Source: Planctomycetota bacterium (GTDB lineage Bacteria; Planctomycetota; Planctomycetia; Isosphaerales; Isosphaeraceae). Taken from it: a stretch of DNA of 64,000 nt. The DNA lies in NCBI GenBank assembly GCA_021791715.1, contig JAJYWB010000016.1, positions 1 through 64,000 on the forward strand, given 5' to 3'. Positions 44,696 through 53,616 of the stretch are shown in pieces (position 1 is the stretch's first letter; each line of letters starts with the position of its first letter). A program made the translations under genes and the position numbers. Under the pieces are notes generated by a model that was not told the origin of the DNA, ran no database searches, and saw nothing but the letters and a program-made list of their open reading frames with translations.

Positions 44696-45880
44696 ATGAT
44701 TCACCGAAATTCCGAAGATCTTGCGATTCTTCCCGTTCAGAAATTGAGACTCAGAAGTTTACTGATCGAGGATTTCCGAGGTTTCGGCCGATTCGAAATC
44801 AAGAATCTGGGACGAGTGAACCTGTTGGTCGGGACCAATAACAGCGGAAAAACGACGATTCTTGAAGCGATCAACATCTTATCGGCGAATGGCGATATAT
44901 CCTCGATCTGGAGAACGCTTCGAGACAGAGGAGAAGATGTTTTCATCGATCGGGAAGATAGTAATTCGACACCCGGAAGGGAAGTGGATATCAGACGATT
45001 ATTCCGGGGTCACGAACTCGAAGCGGGTAAAACGTTCAAAATAACTTCCGAAGGCGATTCGGGGGTAAAATCGATTACCGCCAAGATCGAGGACGCTTCT
45101 TCTACAGATCAGCAACTTTTAGAACCGATAAGCCGACAGATCGATTCCACCGAGGATATCCTTCCTCCATTTTCTCTTTCTCTAATGTGGAGGCCCGGAA
45201 CAGGCAAGGAAATAACCATTCCTTTAAGTACCTGGGGCGGATTTTCCATTGATATGCTTAGTCGAGCCTCATTGAGGACGAATCTTGTGGAAAGTATTCC
45301 GGTTCGAATGATCACAACCACGTCTTTGACGACTGATAATATATCATCTTCTTTTGAAAAGATCGTTCTCACTCCCAAAGAAGATCTCGTGATCGAGGCG
45401 ATGCGGATCATCGAACCCGATATCGAAAGAATCGCTTCAACCGGTTCGGATAGAAATCGATATGGATCTCGGCTTTCATATCGAGGCGGGATTCTTGTAA
45501 GGATTAAGGGTGTTAAGGATCGCATTCCAATCGGCGGCCTGGGAGACGGTATCTGGAGGATGCTCGGGCTCGCGCTCGCGGTCGTTCAAACGGAAAACGG
45601 AATCTTGCTCGTCGACGAGATCGATACGGGCCTTCATCATAGCATTATGGAAAAAATGTGGCAATTTCTTTACGAATGCGCCAAGCGTTTCAACGTGCAA
45701 ATCTTCGCGACGACTCATAGCTGGGATTGTTGTCACAGTTTGGCCGTTATTTGTCGAGAATATGTTTCCGAAGGGAGCGACGTCTCGATCAACCGCATCG
45801 AACGCGGCCGCGACGAGGCGGTGGGTTATTCCGAGAGAGAAATCATCGCCGTCGCGGATCGCGACATCGAGGTTCGCTGA
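44696..45880 (+). CDS. OLD-like AAA ATPase (AAA_15/AAA_21 type)
   Basis: This 394-residue ABC/SMC-type ATPase opens with LIEDFRGFGRFEIKNLGRVN, then Walker A GTNNSGKTT (46-54). A variable middle follows, then the signature-like GLGDGIWRMLGLALA, Walker B ILLVDEIDTGLHH (near 303-315) and the H-loop FATTHSWDC. It lacks the C-terminal TOPRIM nuclease of one-piece OLD proteins; that function may be supplied by the next gene, two bases downstream, encoding a DUF3226 protein. Similar ATPase-TOPRIM pairs (for example PARIS, with a DUF4435 partner) act in phage defence by abortive infection. The pair is a defence candidate by analogy only. Confidence 0.85.
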   Translation: MIHRNSEDLAILPVQKLRLRSLLIEDFRGFGRFEIKNLGRVNLLVGTNNSGKTTILEAINILSANGDISSIWRTLRDRGEDVFIDREDSNSTPGREVDIRRLFRGHELEAGKTFKITSEGDSGVKSITAKIEDASSTDQQLLEPISRQIDSTEDILPPFSLSLMWRPGTGKEITIPLSTWGGFSIDMLSRASLRTNLVESIPVRMITTTSLTTDNISSSFEKIVLTPKEDLVIEAMRIIEPDIERIASTGSDRNRYGSRLSYRGGILVRIKGVKDRIPIGGLGDGIWRMLGLALAVVQTENGILLVDEIDTGLHHSIMEKMWQFLYECAKRFNVQIFATTHSWDCCHSLAVICREYVSEGSDVSINRIERGRDEAVGYSEREIIAVADRDIEVR

Positions 45881-45882
45881 AC

Positions 45883-46554
45883 ATGGCGAAGACGAATCCG
45901 AACCTCTTGCTTGTCGAGGGAAACGACGAAAAGTACACGATCCCGCGGATAATGGATCATTACGTCGTGTGGGGCGATAAAGAGAGCGATCGAATCGTTG
46001 AAATAAAAAATCTTGATAGCGTGGATGAAATAATGAAACCCGGAGTGATTGAAAGTTACGCGAAAATTCCAAAATTAAATGCTTTAGGAATCATTATTGA
46101 CGCGAATGATTCTTTCGATTTGCGTTGGACGATGGTGAGCGATCGATTACGAACCGTCGCGGATGATTTTCCCGAGGATATTTCCGAGGGTGGGGTAATC
46201 CATCAGGCTTCCGCGGGCTTGCGGCTCGGCGTTTGGATGATGCCTGACAACCGATCACTCGGGATGCTTGAAACTTTTCTCGGATTGTTATTAAAACCCG
46301 ATCGTATCCCCCTCTGGAATTTCGCCAGGGAATCGTGCGACAAGGCTTCCGATTACGACGGTACATACAAAGACGCCCACAAAGACAAATCTTATATCTA
46401 CACTTATTTAGCTTGGTCGGATCCTCCCGGCCGCTCGTTTTCCACCGCGATTCTTCAGGGATTGATCGACGCGACATCGCCTCTCGCAAATCGATTCGCC
46501 GATTGGTTTATCAAGCTTTATTCGATCGACAGACGCGAAGCGTCGAATCGTTAA
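45883..46554 (+). CDS. DUF3226 (TOPRIM-like) partner of OLD-like ATPase
   Basis: This is 223 residues from ATG 45883 (GAGG 10 bases upstream, 2 bases after the ATPase stop). The TOPRIM pattern is visible: Glu in NLLLVEGNDEKY at residues 7-18, and an Asp-x-x-Asp in GIIIDANDSFD near 70. The middle has GVWMMPDNRSLGMLE, diagnostic of DUF3226. The C terminus has TYLAWSDPPGRSF. TOPRIM domains cut or rejoin nucleic acid with Mg2+. With the ATPase it likely forms a split OLD-type complex. Lower GC than neighbours and a palindromic repeat 147 bp after the stop suggest an acquired segment. Confidence 0.82.
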   Translation: MAKTNPNLLLVEGNDEKYTIPRIMDHYVVWGDKESDRIVEIKNLDSVDEIMKPGVIESYAKIPKLNALGIIIDANDSFDLRWTMVSDRLRTVADDFPEDISEGGVIHQASAGLRLGVWMMPDNRSLGMLETFLGLLLKPDRIPLWNFARESCDKASDYDGTYKDAHKDKSYIYTYLAWSDPPGRSFSTAILQGLIDATSPLANRFADWFIKLYSIDRREASNR

Positions 46555-46700
46555 AGTGTCGAATCCGTAGCCGAAATCGATCGGCTTGCGGAAATCGCTT
46601 TTCGAGTCGATTAACCTTCGATTCCGCTAAATTCAAGCCTAAGACATCGGTTACGAAAGATGCTATCCGGAATGAAAGCCGCATATTCGGCGGGATTTGT

Positions 46701-46829
46701 GGGCGAACCCGAAAATGGGAGGGCGAACCTCCTGGTGAGCCGCATTATCAAGTTTGCGATTATTGACCGATAAATCGGCCTATTCGCCCGAGTTTACGAG
46801 AAGAGGCTCACCGGGAGGTTCGCCCTCCC
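46701..46829. repeat. palindromic element copy A, preceded by one 20-bp array-type unit
   Basis: A 20-bp unit gggcgaacccgaaaatggga (46701-46720) matches 17 of 20 positions of the array unit at 1-229 read on the other strand. It overlaps the left end of an element (46717-46829) whose 25-bp ends are inverted copies: left gggagggcgaacctcctggt..., right ...accgggaggttcgccctccc, 24 of 25 paired. The 63-bp centre (CATTATCAAGTTTGCGATTA...) is unique apart from copy B at 55249. No coding frame. It is MITE-like in size and structure, 147 bp after the DUF3226 gene. Confidence 0.9.
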
Positions 46830-47132
46830 AATCACAACGAATCGACATAAAGATGCTTAAATATATTGATTTCACTTGCGAGTAGACGCCGAAAACGGTA
46901 AAATCGAGCCTGTGGAGTTTCGTGTGCTTTTCCGGAAAGCTTCTCGGAGGATTAACGATAAAGTGATGGATTGTTTATTTATGGGAAAGTGAAACTTCCT
47001 AGCGGCTCTTTTGAAAGGCTCTAATGAATAGCCGATATTGATCGCATTTTATAAGAATCGCAGCAAGCCTAAGTATCGGGATGTTCGGCTTTCCAATTGA
47101 GGATTGGAAAGAAATCCCGTCGATTTTAAAAG
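46830..47132. other. gap before tRNA-Asp
   Basis: Between the palindromic element and tRNA-Asp, this AT-richer DNA holds no protein-like frame. The only structure seen is the hairpin at 47089-47111. Confidence 0.45.
47089..47111 (-). terminator. hairpin downstream of tRNA-Asp
   Basis: CTTTCCAAT and ATTGGAAAG pair perfectly (9 bp, 5-base loop) 22 bases past the 3' end of the tRNA on its strand. No long T-run follows. The likely role is transcription end or 3' processing signal of the tRNA. Confidence 0.5.
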
Positions 47133-47206
47133 CGAGGATGGCGGGGCTCGAACCCGTAACCTCCGGCGTGACAGGCCGGTGCTCTAACCAATTGAGCTAC
47201 ATCCCC
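47133..47206 (-). tRNA. tRNA-Asp (GTC)
   Basis: The minus strand folds as a full cloverleaf. Acceptor GGGGATG pairs with CATCCTC, with one G-T pair. The D arm holds AGCTCAATTGGTTAGAGC. The anticodon stem CCGGC/GCCGG encloses loop CTGTCAC with anticodon GTC. The T arm GGGTTCGAGCCCC is next, and G is the discriminator base. CCA is not encoded. tRNA genes are common integration sites; the defence pair and repeat lie on its 3' side, but no duplicated tRNA end was found. Confidence 0.95.
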
Positions 47207-47415
47207 AATTCGCTGTTCGTAGAAGTAAAATATCGGCGCGACCGCCCGTTGTCAAGCGGGGGGATTGCCCAAGTTTGGTCGCGAAAGTTAGGCTACCCTA
47301 TCCTTAGACTTTCCCGACCGGGGAAGGTTCGGACCGGACGGGCCGCGGTTTCGCCGCGGCGATCGATCGCGATCGGCTTTTGGGCTCAATTTCAAGCGAA
47401 GCGAAGGAGCATGCG

Positions 47416-48369
47416 TTGCGGATCACCAAGGCGGTTATCACCGCGGCGGGACGTGGGGCTCGGCAGTATCCCGCGTCGGATACCGTCCATAAGGCGATGC
47501 TGCCGATCGTCGATCGCGACGGCCTTACAAAACCCGTCCTTCAAATCATCGCCGAAGAGGCGCTCGAAAGCGGCATCGAAGAGATCTGCGTCGTTACCGC
47601 TCCCGGCGACGAGGCGTATTACCGTCGCCACTTCCGAAGCTACGCAGAAACCCTCCCCGCGGCCTTTAAAGGCGTCGCGTGGGCCGAGGAGCAAGCCAGA
47701 CGCATCGCCGAGCTCGAACGTCGGCTTCAATTCACCGTGCAACACGATCCCGAGGGGTACGGTCACGCGGTTTGGACGGCGCGCGAGTTCGTGGCCGACG
47801 AGCCTTTTTTGCTCCTGCTAAGCGATCACCTGTATATCTCAAAACGCGACGATCGCTGCGCCCAACAGTTGATCAAGCTCGCAACCGCGGAGGCTTGCTC
47901 GGTTTCCGCAGTCCAGGCGACTCGCGAGCATCTCGTTCACCAATACGGCACGCTGACGGGTCGAAGGCTCGACGATCGAGCCGACGTTTTCGTGATCGAC
48001 GAGATCGTCGAGAAGCCGAACCCGACTCTCGCCGAGCTTAAACTGCAAACCCCGGGGGTTCGATCGGGGCATTACCTTTGCTTTTTCGGCATGCACGTTC
48101 TCACGGCTTCGATCTTCGATTATCTCGGCGAGATGATCGCGCGCGACGAACGCGAGGGGGGACAAATTCAGCTCACCCCGGCGCTCCGCGCTCTCGCCCG
48201 CGGCGAGCGCCATCTCGCGCTCGAAACCCAGGGAACGAGGCACAATCTCGGCGTTAAATACGGCTTCGTCGAGGCTCAAATCGCGCTCGCTCTCGCCGGG
48301 GTCGATCGCGAACAAATGCTTACCACATTGCTCGAATCGGTCGTTCGGATTGAACACTCTAAATCATGA
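47416..48369 (+). CDS. GalU-like sugar-phosphate nucleotidyltransferase
   Basis: This is 317 residues from a TTG at 47416 with AAGGAG 6 bases upstream; the frame is open 12 codons earlier without a site. Motifs of GalU-type UTP-glucose-1-phosphate uridylyltransferases: AVITAAGRGARQYP (the usual GTR is GAR), HKAMLPIVD with the catalytic Lys, LLLLSDHLY for metal, and EIVEKPNP. The Thr-to-Ala change in the first motif is a small departure. It probably makes an NDP-sugar for the following kinase/UDPGP fusion and epimerase. Gap to the next gene is 88 bp. Confidence 0.85.
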   Translation: MRITKAVITAAGRGARQYPASDTVHKAMLPIVDRDGLTKPVLQIIAEEALESGIEEICVVTAPGDEAYYRRHFRSYAETLPAAFKGVAWAEEQARRIAELERRLQFTVQHDPEGYGHAVWTAREFVADEPFLLLLSDHLYISKRDDRCAQQLIKLATAEACSVSAVQATREHLVHQYGTLTGRRLDDRADVFVIDEIVEKPNPTLAELKLQTPGVRSGHYLCFFGMHVLTASIFDYLGEMIARDEREGGQIQLTPALRALARGERHLALETQGTRHNLGVKYGFVEAQIALALAGVDREQMLTTLLESVVRIEHSKS

Positions 48370-48457
48370 ATATTTATAGTAACGATTTTGAAGACGTTTT
48401 TCGCGATTTTGGTCGCGTCCCGCGACGCCTCGCGATCGACGCGAAAGGAGCCCGAAC

Positions 48458-51400
48458 GTGACGGTCGACGCGCGAATTCGGTCGCTGTTGGAGACGATCG
48501 AGAGCGACGATCCGGCGATTCGCGATCGCTCGCTTTCCCAGCTTTTAATCGGCATGTCGACCTCCGATCTGCTTTCGGCGTGCAAAGAACTTGAACGCTT
48601 TCGCAGGCGGTCCGAGAACCTCTACGAGCGCGTGCGAGCCTCGATGTTTCTGCACGCGATCTATCAATATTATGTTCAAGAGAGTCCTGAGATCCCCGCC
48701 TCGGGGTACGTTCCGTACGACGGATTCGAGGATCTGCTCGACCGTCGGTTCGAACGCGCGATCGCATTGTTTTTAAAGGCTTTCGATGAACAGGGGCCGA
48801 ACGGGACGGTCGCGAGCGCGCTTGCGCAGGCGTATGAACAGATCGCTTATCAAACGCTCGCGGATCAGGTTCGGCGATCGGTGCGGAGTTGTTCGGGGAA
48901 TCGTTGGATGTTCCGCGTCGGCGGGGTCGACGAGCTGCCGCTCCGGCTCGCTCCGGCGTTGCTCGAACGCGCCTCGGCCGACTCGCTCTTTCCGATCCTG
49001 ATCGAGCGAACCCCCGTGAGGCTCGATCTTTCGCATTCGGCCTGGTCCGATATTTTCTTTCTGGGAATGGATTATCCCGAAGGAGCGCGGGTATTAAACA
49101 TATCGGTTGATCTTGGGGTTCATGGACGAGACGCCGCGCCCGTCCCGCCGATCTCGGTTTATGTGCGTGTGATCGCCGAACCGATCCTCAGGCTCACGAG
49201 TCTCGACCTCGGCGCTTGTAAAGACGTCGACTCACTCGAAGAACTGTTCAATTTTGGCAACGATTATCTGGGGCTGGTGAAGGCGGGGGTGATCGCTTCT
49301 GGTCTTGTTCCCGCGTCGCTCGAGGGGACGGCGACTTCGCTCGCCGACGTTTTGGCGCGGGTCGTTCGTCCCGGCCACGGCGTCGAGGTGACGACCGCGG
49401 TCAACGATATCCCCAAGGGATCTCGGCTCGCGGTTTCAACGAATCTACTCGCGTCGATCATTTCGGCGCTGATGCGCGCGACGGGGCAAACGAGGCGGTT
49501 GACGGGAACGCTCGAGCCCGACGAGGCGCGGGTCGTCGTGGCGCGGGCGATTCTCGGCGAATGGCTCGGCGGATCGGGAGGGGGCTGGCAGGATTCGGGA
49601 GGCGTTTTCCCGGGGATCAAAATCATCGAGGGAGTTCCCTCGGGACCGACCGACCCCGAACACGGAATCAGCCGAGGACGATTGCTGCCGCGCCATCGAT
49701 TGCTTGATCGAGCGGATCATCTTGCCACGCATGTAAATATAGATAACGGTATGGATATCGGCGGAAAATCGCCCGTCGCCGACGAGCGGTCCGATTCGTT
49801 CGCGCGGGCGCTCGCGGAAAGCCTTGTGCTGGTGCACGGAGGGATGGCGCAGAACGTCGGGCCGATCTTAAACATGGTTACGCAAAAGTATCTTTTAAGA
49901 AGCGGACCCGAATGGGAGGGAAGACGCGACGCGGGGCGTATTTTCGAGCGGATCGTTCAGGCGGTTCAATCCGGCGACGTCGCGGCGCTCGGCGGTTCGA
50001 CGACCGCCAATTGGGAAGGCCCGCTTAAACGGATCATTCCGTGGGTAAGTAATCACTTCACAGAAACGATTATCGCGCAGGCGCGAGCGACGCTCGAAAA
50101 GGACTTTTGGGGCTTCTTGATGCTGGGAGGGATGTCGGGAGGGGGAATGGCGTTTTTCACCGCGCCTCACCGGCGCGACGAATTCCGCCGCGAGATCGCC
50201 GCGATCATGCGGAACGCCAAGGCTTCGCTCGAGGAGGCGTTGCCGTTCGCGATGGACCCCGTCGTTTATGATTTCAAGATCAATCCCCTCGGCACGCACG
50301 CCGAGCTGATCACCGACGCGCGTGCGATGATGCCCGCGAAATACTACACGTTGCAGGTCCCCAAAATGATCGAACAGGGAGCGCGAGAGACCGCGGCTTC
50401 GCGATGCGCCGACGTCGATCATTTTTCGAATCATTGCGGCGATTCCGCCGACCTGATCCGCGTCTTTCGTGCGATGATCAACAACCTTTTTCCCGTCCCT
50501 CGATCCGCGGTCGATCGGTCGCGCGCGAGCTGGGACGAGACCGCCGAGAAGATCCTCAAGGCGAACGGTTTCGACTCGACCGAGCACGAACGCTTGCGCG
50601 AGGATCTGATTCGGGGTCGGATCGGACTGGCGCGGAATCGGCTCCCCGTCGATACCGATATACGAGATGTCGACGATCGCGAACTCGTTTCGGCGCGGGG
50701 TCGCATTCCCGCGACGACGGTCGAACTTGGGCGACGCGCGATCGAAGCAGGCGAGGTCGCGGTCGTCTCGCTCGCCGCGGGGGTCGGCAGCCGGTGGACG
50801 ACGGGCGCCGGAGTCGTCAAGGCGATCAACCCGTTCGTCATGATCGACGGCCGACATCGCGCGTTTCTCGAAATCCACTTCGCCAAAACGAAACGATCTC
50901 AAAAGATTCATCATGTTCGAATCCCGCATATCGTGACGACGAGTTATCTCACGCACTCGGCGATCGAACGTCGGCTCGAAAAAACGGGGGATTTCGGTCA
51001 CGACGGCCCCGTTTTTCTCTCGCCGGGGCGGTCGATCGGCAAGCGGCTCGTGCCGATGACTCGCGATCTTACCTTTTTATGGGAGGAGACGAGTCACGAA
51101 ACGCTCGACGAGAACAAACAAAAAGTTCGCGCCGCGGGCAGGCGTGCGATCCTCGATTGGGCGCGAGAGACCGGCGAGGGGAGCGATTACACCGACAACA
51201 CGCCGATCCAACGCTTCAACCCCCCCGGCCATTTTCACGAGATCCCCAACCTCCTCAAAAACGGCGTCCTCGCCCGCGTTCTCGCCGAATTTCCCAAACT
51301 GAAATACTTGCTTGTTCATAATATTGATACATTGGGAGCTTCGATCGATCCCGGAGTGTTGGGTCGAGCGATCGAGTCGGGTTCGAGCGTTTCGTTCGAG

Positions 51401-51883
51401 GTGATTCCGCGGCGGATCGAGGATCGCGGCGGAGGTTTGGCGAAGGTGAACGGTCGCTTGCGGTTGCTCGAGGGGCTGGCGCAGCCGCGCGAGGAGACCG
51501 AGTTCCGTCTTCGCTATTACAACACGCTCACGACGTGGGTCGAGATCGACGGCCTGCTGAAGGCTTTCGGCCTAACCCGCGACGACACGCGCGACGATCC
51601 CGCCAAGGCCGCGGCCGCGGTGCGCGAAGTCGCTTCGCGGGTTCCCACGTATGTAACGATCAAAGACGTGAAGCGGCGTTGGGGGCACGGCCAGGAGGAC
51701 GTTTTCCCCGCGGCTCAATTTGAAAAATTGTGGGGCGACGTGACGTCGTTGCCCGATCTTTCGTGCTCGTTCCTCGTCGTCGATCGGGGGCGCGGCCGCC
51801 AGCTTAAAGATACGGCGCAGCTCGACGGCTGGGCGAACGACGGCGGGCTTGAATACGTGAAATCGCTTTGCGATTTTCATTAA
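48458..51883 (+). CDS. GHMP sugar kinase (fucokinase-like) fused to UDPGP-type pyrophosphorylase
   Basis: This is 1141 residues from a GTG with AAAGGAG 7 bases upstream. Residues 1-180 are helical and unassigned. A GHMP kinase domain spans about 185-620: RLDLSHSAWSDI (motif 1, fucokinase-like), GGSGGGWQDSGG (motif 2 region, near 370) and GGMSGGGMAFF (motif 3). Residues about 760-1141 are a UDPGP-family nucleotidyltransferase: SLAAGVGSRWTTGAGVVKAI, FHEIPNLLKNG, LLVHNIDTLGA. Known bifunctional fucokinase/pyrophosphorylases (Bacteroides Fkp, plant FKGP) put the pyrophosphorylase first; here the order is reversed and the second domain is UDPGP-type. Expected activity: phosphorylating a free sugar at C1 and converting it to an NDP-sugar. 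Substrate unknown. Confidence 0.8.
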   Translation: MTVDARIRSLLETIESDDPAIRDRSLSQLLIGMSTSDLLSACKELERFRRRSENLYERVRASMFLHAIYQYYVQESPEIPASGYVPYDGFEDLLDRRFERAIALFLKAFDEQGPNGTVASALAQAYEQIAYQTLADQVRRSVRSCSGNRWMFRVGGVDELPLRLAPALLERASADSLFPILIERTPVRLDLSHSAWSDIFFLGMDYPEGARVLNISVDLGVHGRDAAPVPPISVYVRVIAEPILRLTSLDLGACKDVDSLEELFNFGNDYLGLVKAGVIASGLVPASLEGTATSLADVLARVVRPGHGVEVTTAVNDIPKGSRLAVSTNLLASIISALMRATGQTRRLTGTLEPDEARVVVARAILGEWLGGSGGGWQDSGGVFPGIKIIEGVPSGPTDPEHGISRGRLLPRHRLLDRADHLATHVNIDNGMDIGGKSPVADERSDSFARALAESLVLVHGGMAQNVGPILNMVTQKYLLRSGPEWEGRRDAGRIFERIVQAVQSGDVAALGGSTTANWEGPLKRIIPWVSNHFTETIIAQARATLEKDFWGFLMLGGMSGGGMAFFTAPHRRDEFRREIAAIMRNAKASLEEALPFAMDPVVYDFKINPLGTHAELITDARAMMPAKYYTLQVPKMIEQGARETAASRCADVDHFSNHCGDSADLIRVFRAMINNLFPVPRSAVDRSRASWDETAEKILKANGFDSTEHERLREDLIRGRIGLARNRLPVDTDIRDVDDRELVSARGRIPATTVELGRRAIEAGEVAVVSLAAGVGSRWTTGAGVVKAINPFVMIDGRHRAFLEIHFAKTKRSQKIHHVRIPHIVTTSYLTHSAIERRLEKTGDFGHDGPVFLSPGRSIGKRLVPMTRDLTFLWEETSHETLDENKQKVRAAGRRAILDWARETGEGSDYTDNTPIQRFNPPGHFHEIPNLLKNGVLARVLAEFPKLKYLLVHNIDTLGASIDPGVLGRAIESGSSVSFEVIPRRIEDRGGGLAKVNGRLRLLEGLAQPREETEFRLRYYNTLTTWVEIDGLLKAFGLTRDDTRDDPAKAAAAVREVASRVPTYVTIKDVKRRWGHGQEDVFPAAQFEKLWGDVTSLPDLSCSFLVVDRGRGRQLKDTAQLDGWANDGGLEYVKSLCDFH

Positions 51884-51957
51884 TCACGCGATCGCTCGTC
51901 CCAAGATATCGTCACAGCGCTAACGATAACTGTAATTGAAATGATGATGGAAATGAT

Positions 51958-52932
51958 ATGAAAAGATCGACGAATGCGTTTAATCTTGGCGGAAGTCGCG
52001 TTCTTGTAACCGGGGGCGCGGGATTCATCGGGTCGCACCTTGTCGACGCGTTTGTGGCCGCGGGAGCTTGGGTGCGGGTGATCGACGATTTATCGACGGG
52101 TAAGCTCGAGAATCTGGCGGATTCTTGGGATCGGATCGAGTTTATCGAGGGGAATCTAGCCGATTTTGAAACGTGTCGGCGCGCGGTCGAGGGGATTGAT
52201 TTTGTATCGCATCAGGCGGCGATTCCGAGCGTCCCTCGGTCGATCGCCGATCCGATTCCTTCGATCGAAAGCGGGCCGATCGCCACCTTGTATTTGCTCG
52301 AGGCGAGCCGGCTCGCGAAGGTTAAACGATTGATTTACGCGGCTTCGAGCAGCGCTTACGGCGACACCGCGGTTCTTCCCAAGGAGGAATCGTCGCGGCC
52401 CGCTCCGCTCAGTCCGTACGCCGCGGGGAAGGTCGCGGGGGAATATTTCGTATCGGTTTACGCGAAAACGATGGGGCTCGACGGAGCGAGCCTACGCTAT
52501 TTCAACGTGTTCGGGGCGAGGCAGGATCCTTCAAGCCCTTATAGCGGGGTGATCGCGCTCTTCGCGAGGCTCGCCGCGGAGGGACGCTCCGCGACGATCC
52601 ACGGCGACGGTTTACAGACACGTGATTTTACATACATATCCAATGTCGTTCTCGCGAATCTGCTCGCGACGACCCGATCCGAACCGTTGGGCGGGATCGT
52701 ATTGAACGTCGGGACGGGTCGAAGGATTTCTTTGCTCGAACTCGTCGACATGCTTAACGCGCTCCTGGGGACGAATCTCGAACCCGTTCATCTTGAACCT
52801 CGCCCGGGCGACGTCCGCGATTCGCAGGCGAGCCTCGATCGCATCCGCGCCGAGCTCGGTTACGAGCCGATCGTCGATTTTGAAGAAGGGCTTGAACGAT
52901 TGATTCAATCACTTAATCTCAAAAATGCATAA
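51958..52932 (+). CDS. NAD-dependent sugar-nucleotide epimerase/dehydratase (WbpP/GalE-like)
   Basis: This 324-residue extended short-chain dehydrogenase has Rossmann motif VTGGAGFIGSH near residue 18, DDLSTGK, the catalytic SSSAYGD with the YAAGK pair (SPYAAGK near 160; Tyr and Lys), RYFNVFGARQDPSSPYSG as in UDP-GlcNAc/GalNAc 4-epimerases, and DGLQTRDFTY. Full length, cytoplasmic. Located 75 bp after the kinase/UDPGP fusion, it probably alters the sugar nucleotide made there. The sugar is not determinable; a 4-epimerase of UDP-HexNAc or UDP-glucose type is most likely. Confidence 0.9.
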   Translation: MKRSTNAFNLGGSRVLVTGGAGFIGSHLVDAFVAAGAWVRVIDDLSTGKLENLADSWDRIEFIEGNLADFETCRRAVEGIDFVSHQAAIPSVPRSIADPIPSIESGPIATLYLLEASRLAKVKRLIYAASSSAYGDTAVLPKEESSRPAPLSPYAAGKVAGEYFVSVYAKTMGLDGASLRYFNVFGARQDPSSPYSGVIALFARLAAEGRSATIHGDGLQTRDFTYISNVVLANLLATTRSEPLGGIVLNVGTGRRISLLELVDMLNALLGTNLEPVHLEPRPGDVRDSQASLDRIRAELGYEPIVDFEEGLERLIQSLNLKNA

Positions 52933-53616
52933 GTATAATCATAAAATTCGCGGTATGCGACGTCGAGCCGTACCGGTTCATGATCGGCGATCGGTTCGCG
53001 AGCTCCCGATTCGATGGAAGACGCCGAGGGATCGCCCGATCGCGCCGTTTCGCGGAGCGGATCCAATATCAATGATTGTATCATAATAATAGACGTTACA
53101 ACGAAATTCGCGGTCTCTCGGTCGGATTCGCTCGCGCCGGGAACAAAGATCGCCTGTTTATTTAGAACTAATTAATATAATAATATTATTATAATATTCC
53201 GCGGTCCGGTTTAAGAGCCGAAATCCGGCGCGTCTCGAACCTGGATTTTGTGAACGGATCGATCGTTCTTGAGGAGATTGAATCGAAATTCGACTCGACG
53301 CGAACCGCTTTACGAGAGACGGTTCGTGTTACCGATCGTCGGTTCGTCGCGACGATCGATCGAGATCACGCTTGCGAATTCGCGTCGACCCGCTCGGTTA
53401 TCGATCGGGGGGAGCCGCCTTATCATACCGGCGAAAGAGGTCGTCGGTAGCTCAAGGCGAAGCGAGACGATCGAACAGACCCGGCTGGAAGACGCGTTCT
53501 TTGTTACGATTCGAAAGCAATCCACGGTCGGTTGCTTTCGTCGGTTTGTCGTGTTATTAATGTGGATCCATTTTATAAGAGATCGGTTTCGGCTTTCTAC
53601 GACGAGGTTGGAATCC
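52933..53616. other. 684-bp gap with AT-rich palindrome
   Basis: This lies between the epimerase and the TPR-protein gene. Mixed composition, with a strongly AT-rich stretch around 53160-53195 containing a palindrome. The open frame that runs into the TPR gene from 53269 is Arg/Ser-rich and looks non-coding. Promoter of the TPR gene is expected here. No RNA gene recognised. Confidence 0.45.
53176..53193. repeat. 18-bp perfect AT palindrome
   Basis: TATAATAATATTATTATA is self-complementary and flanked by further A/T-rich DNA. It could act as a promoter element, a binding site, or a DNA-melting spot; no function is shown. Confidence 0.6.

Noticed and set aside
44600-47206. Integrated element bounded by tRNA-Asp attachment repeats
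   Set aside because: No second copy of the tRNA 3' end was found near 44.5 kb, and no integrase gene is present, so integration at the tRNA cannot be claimed.
47081-47821. 246-residue frame spanning tRNA-Asp
   Set aside because: It reads straight through the tRNA gene and the GalU-like gene in another frame.
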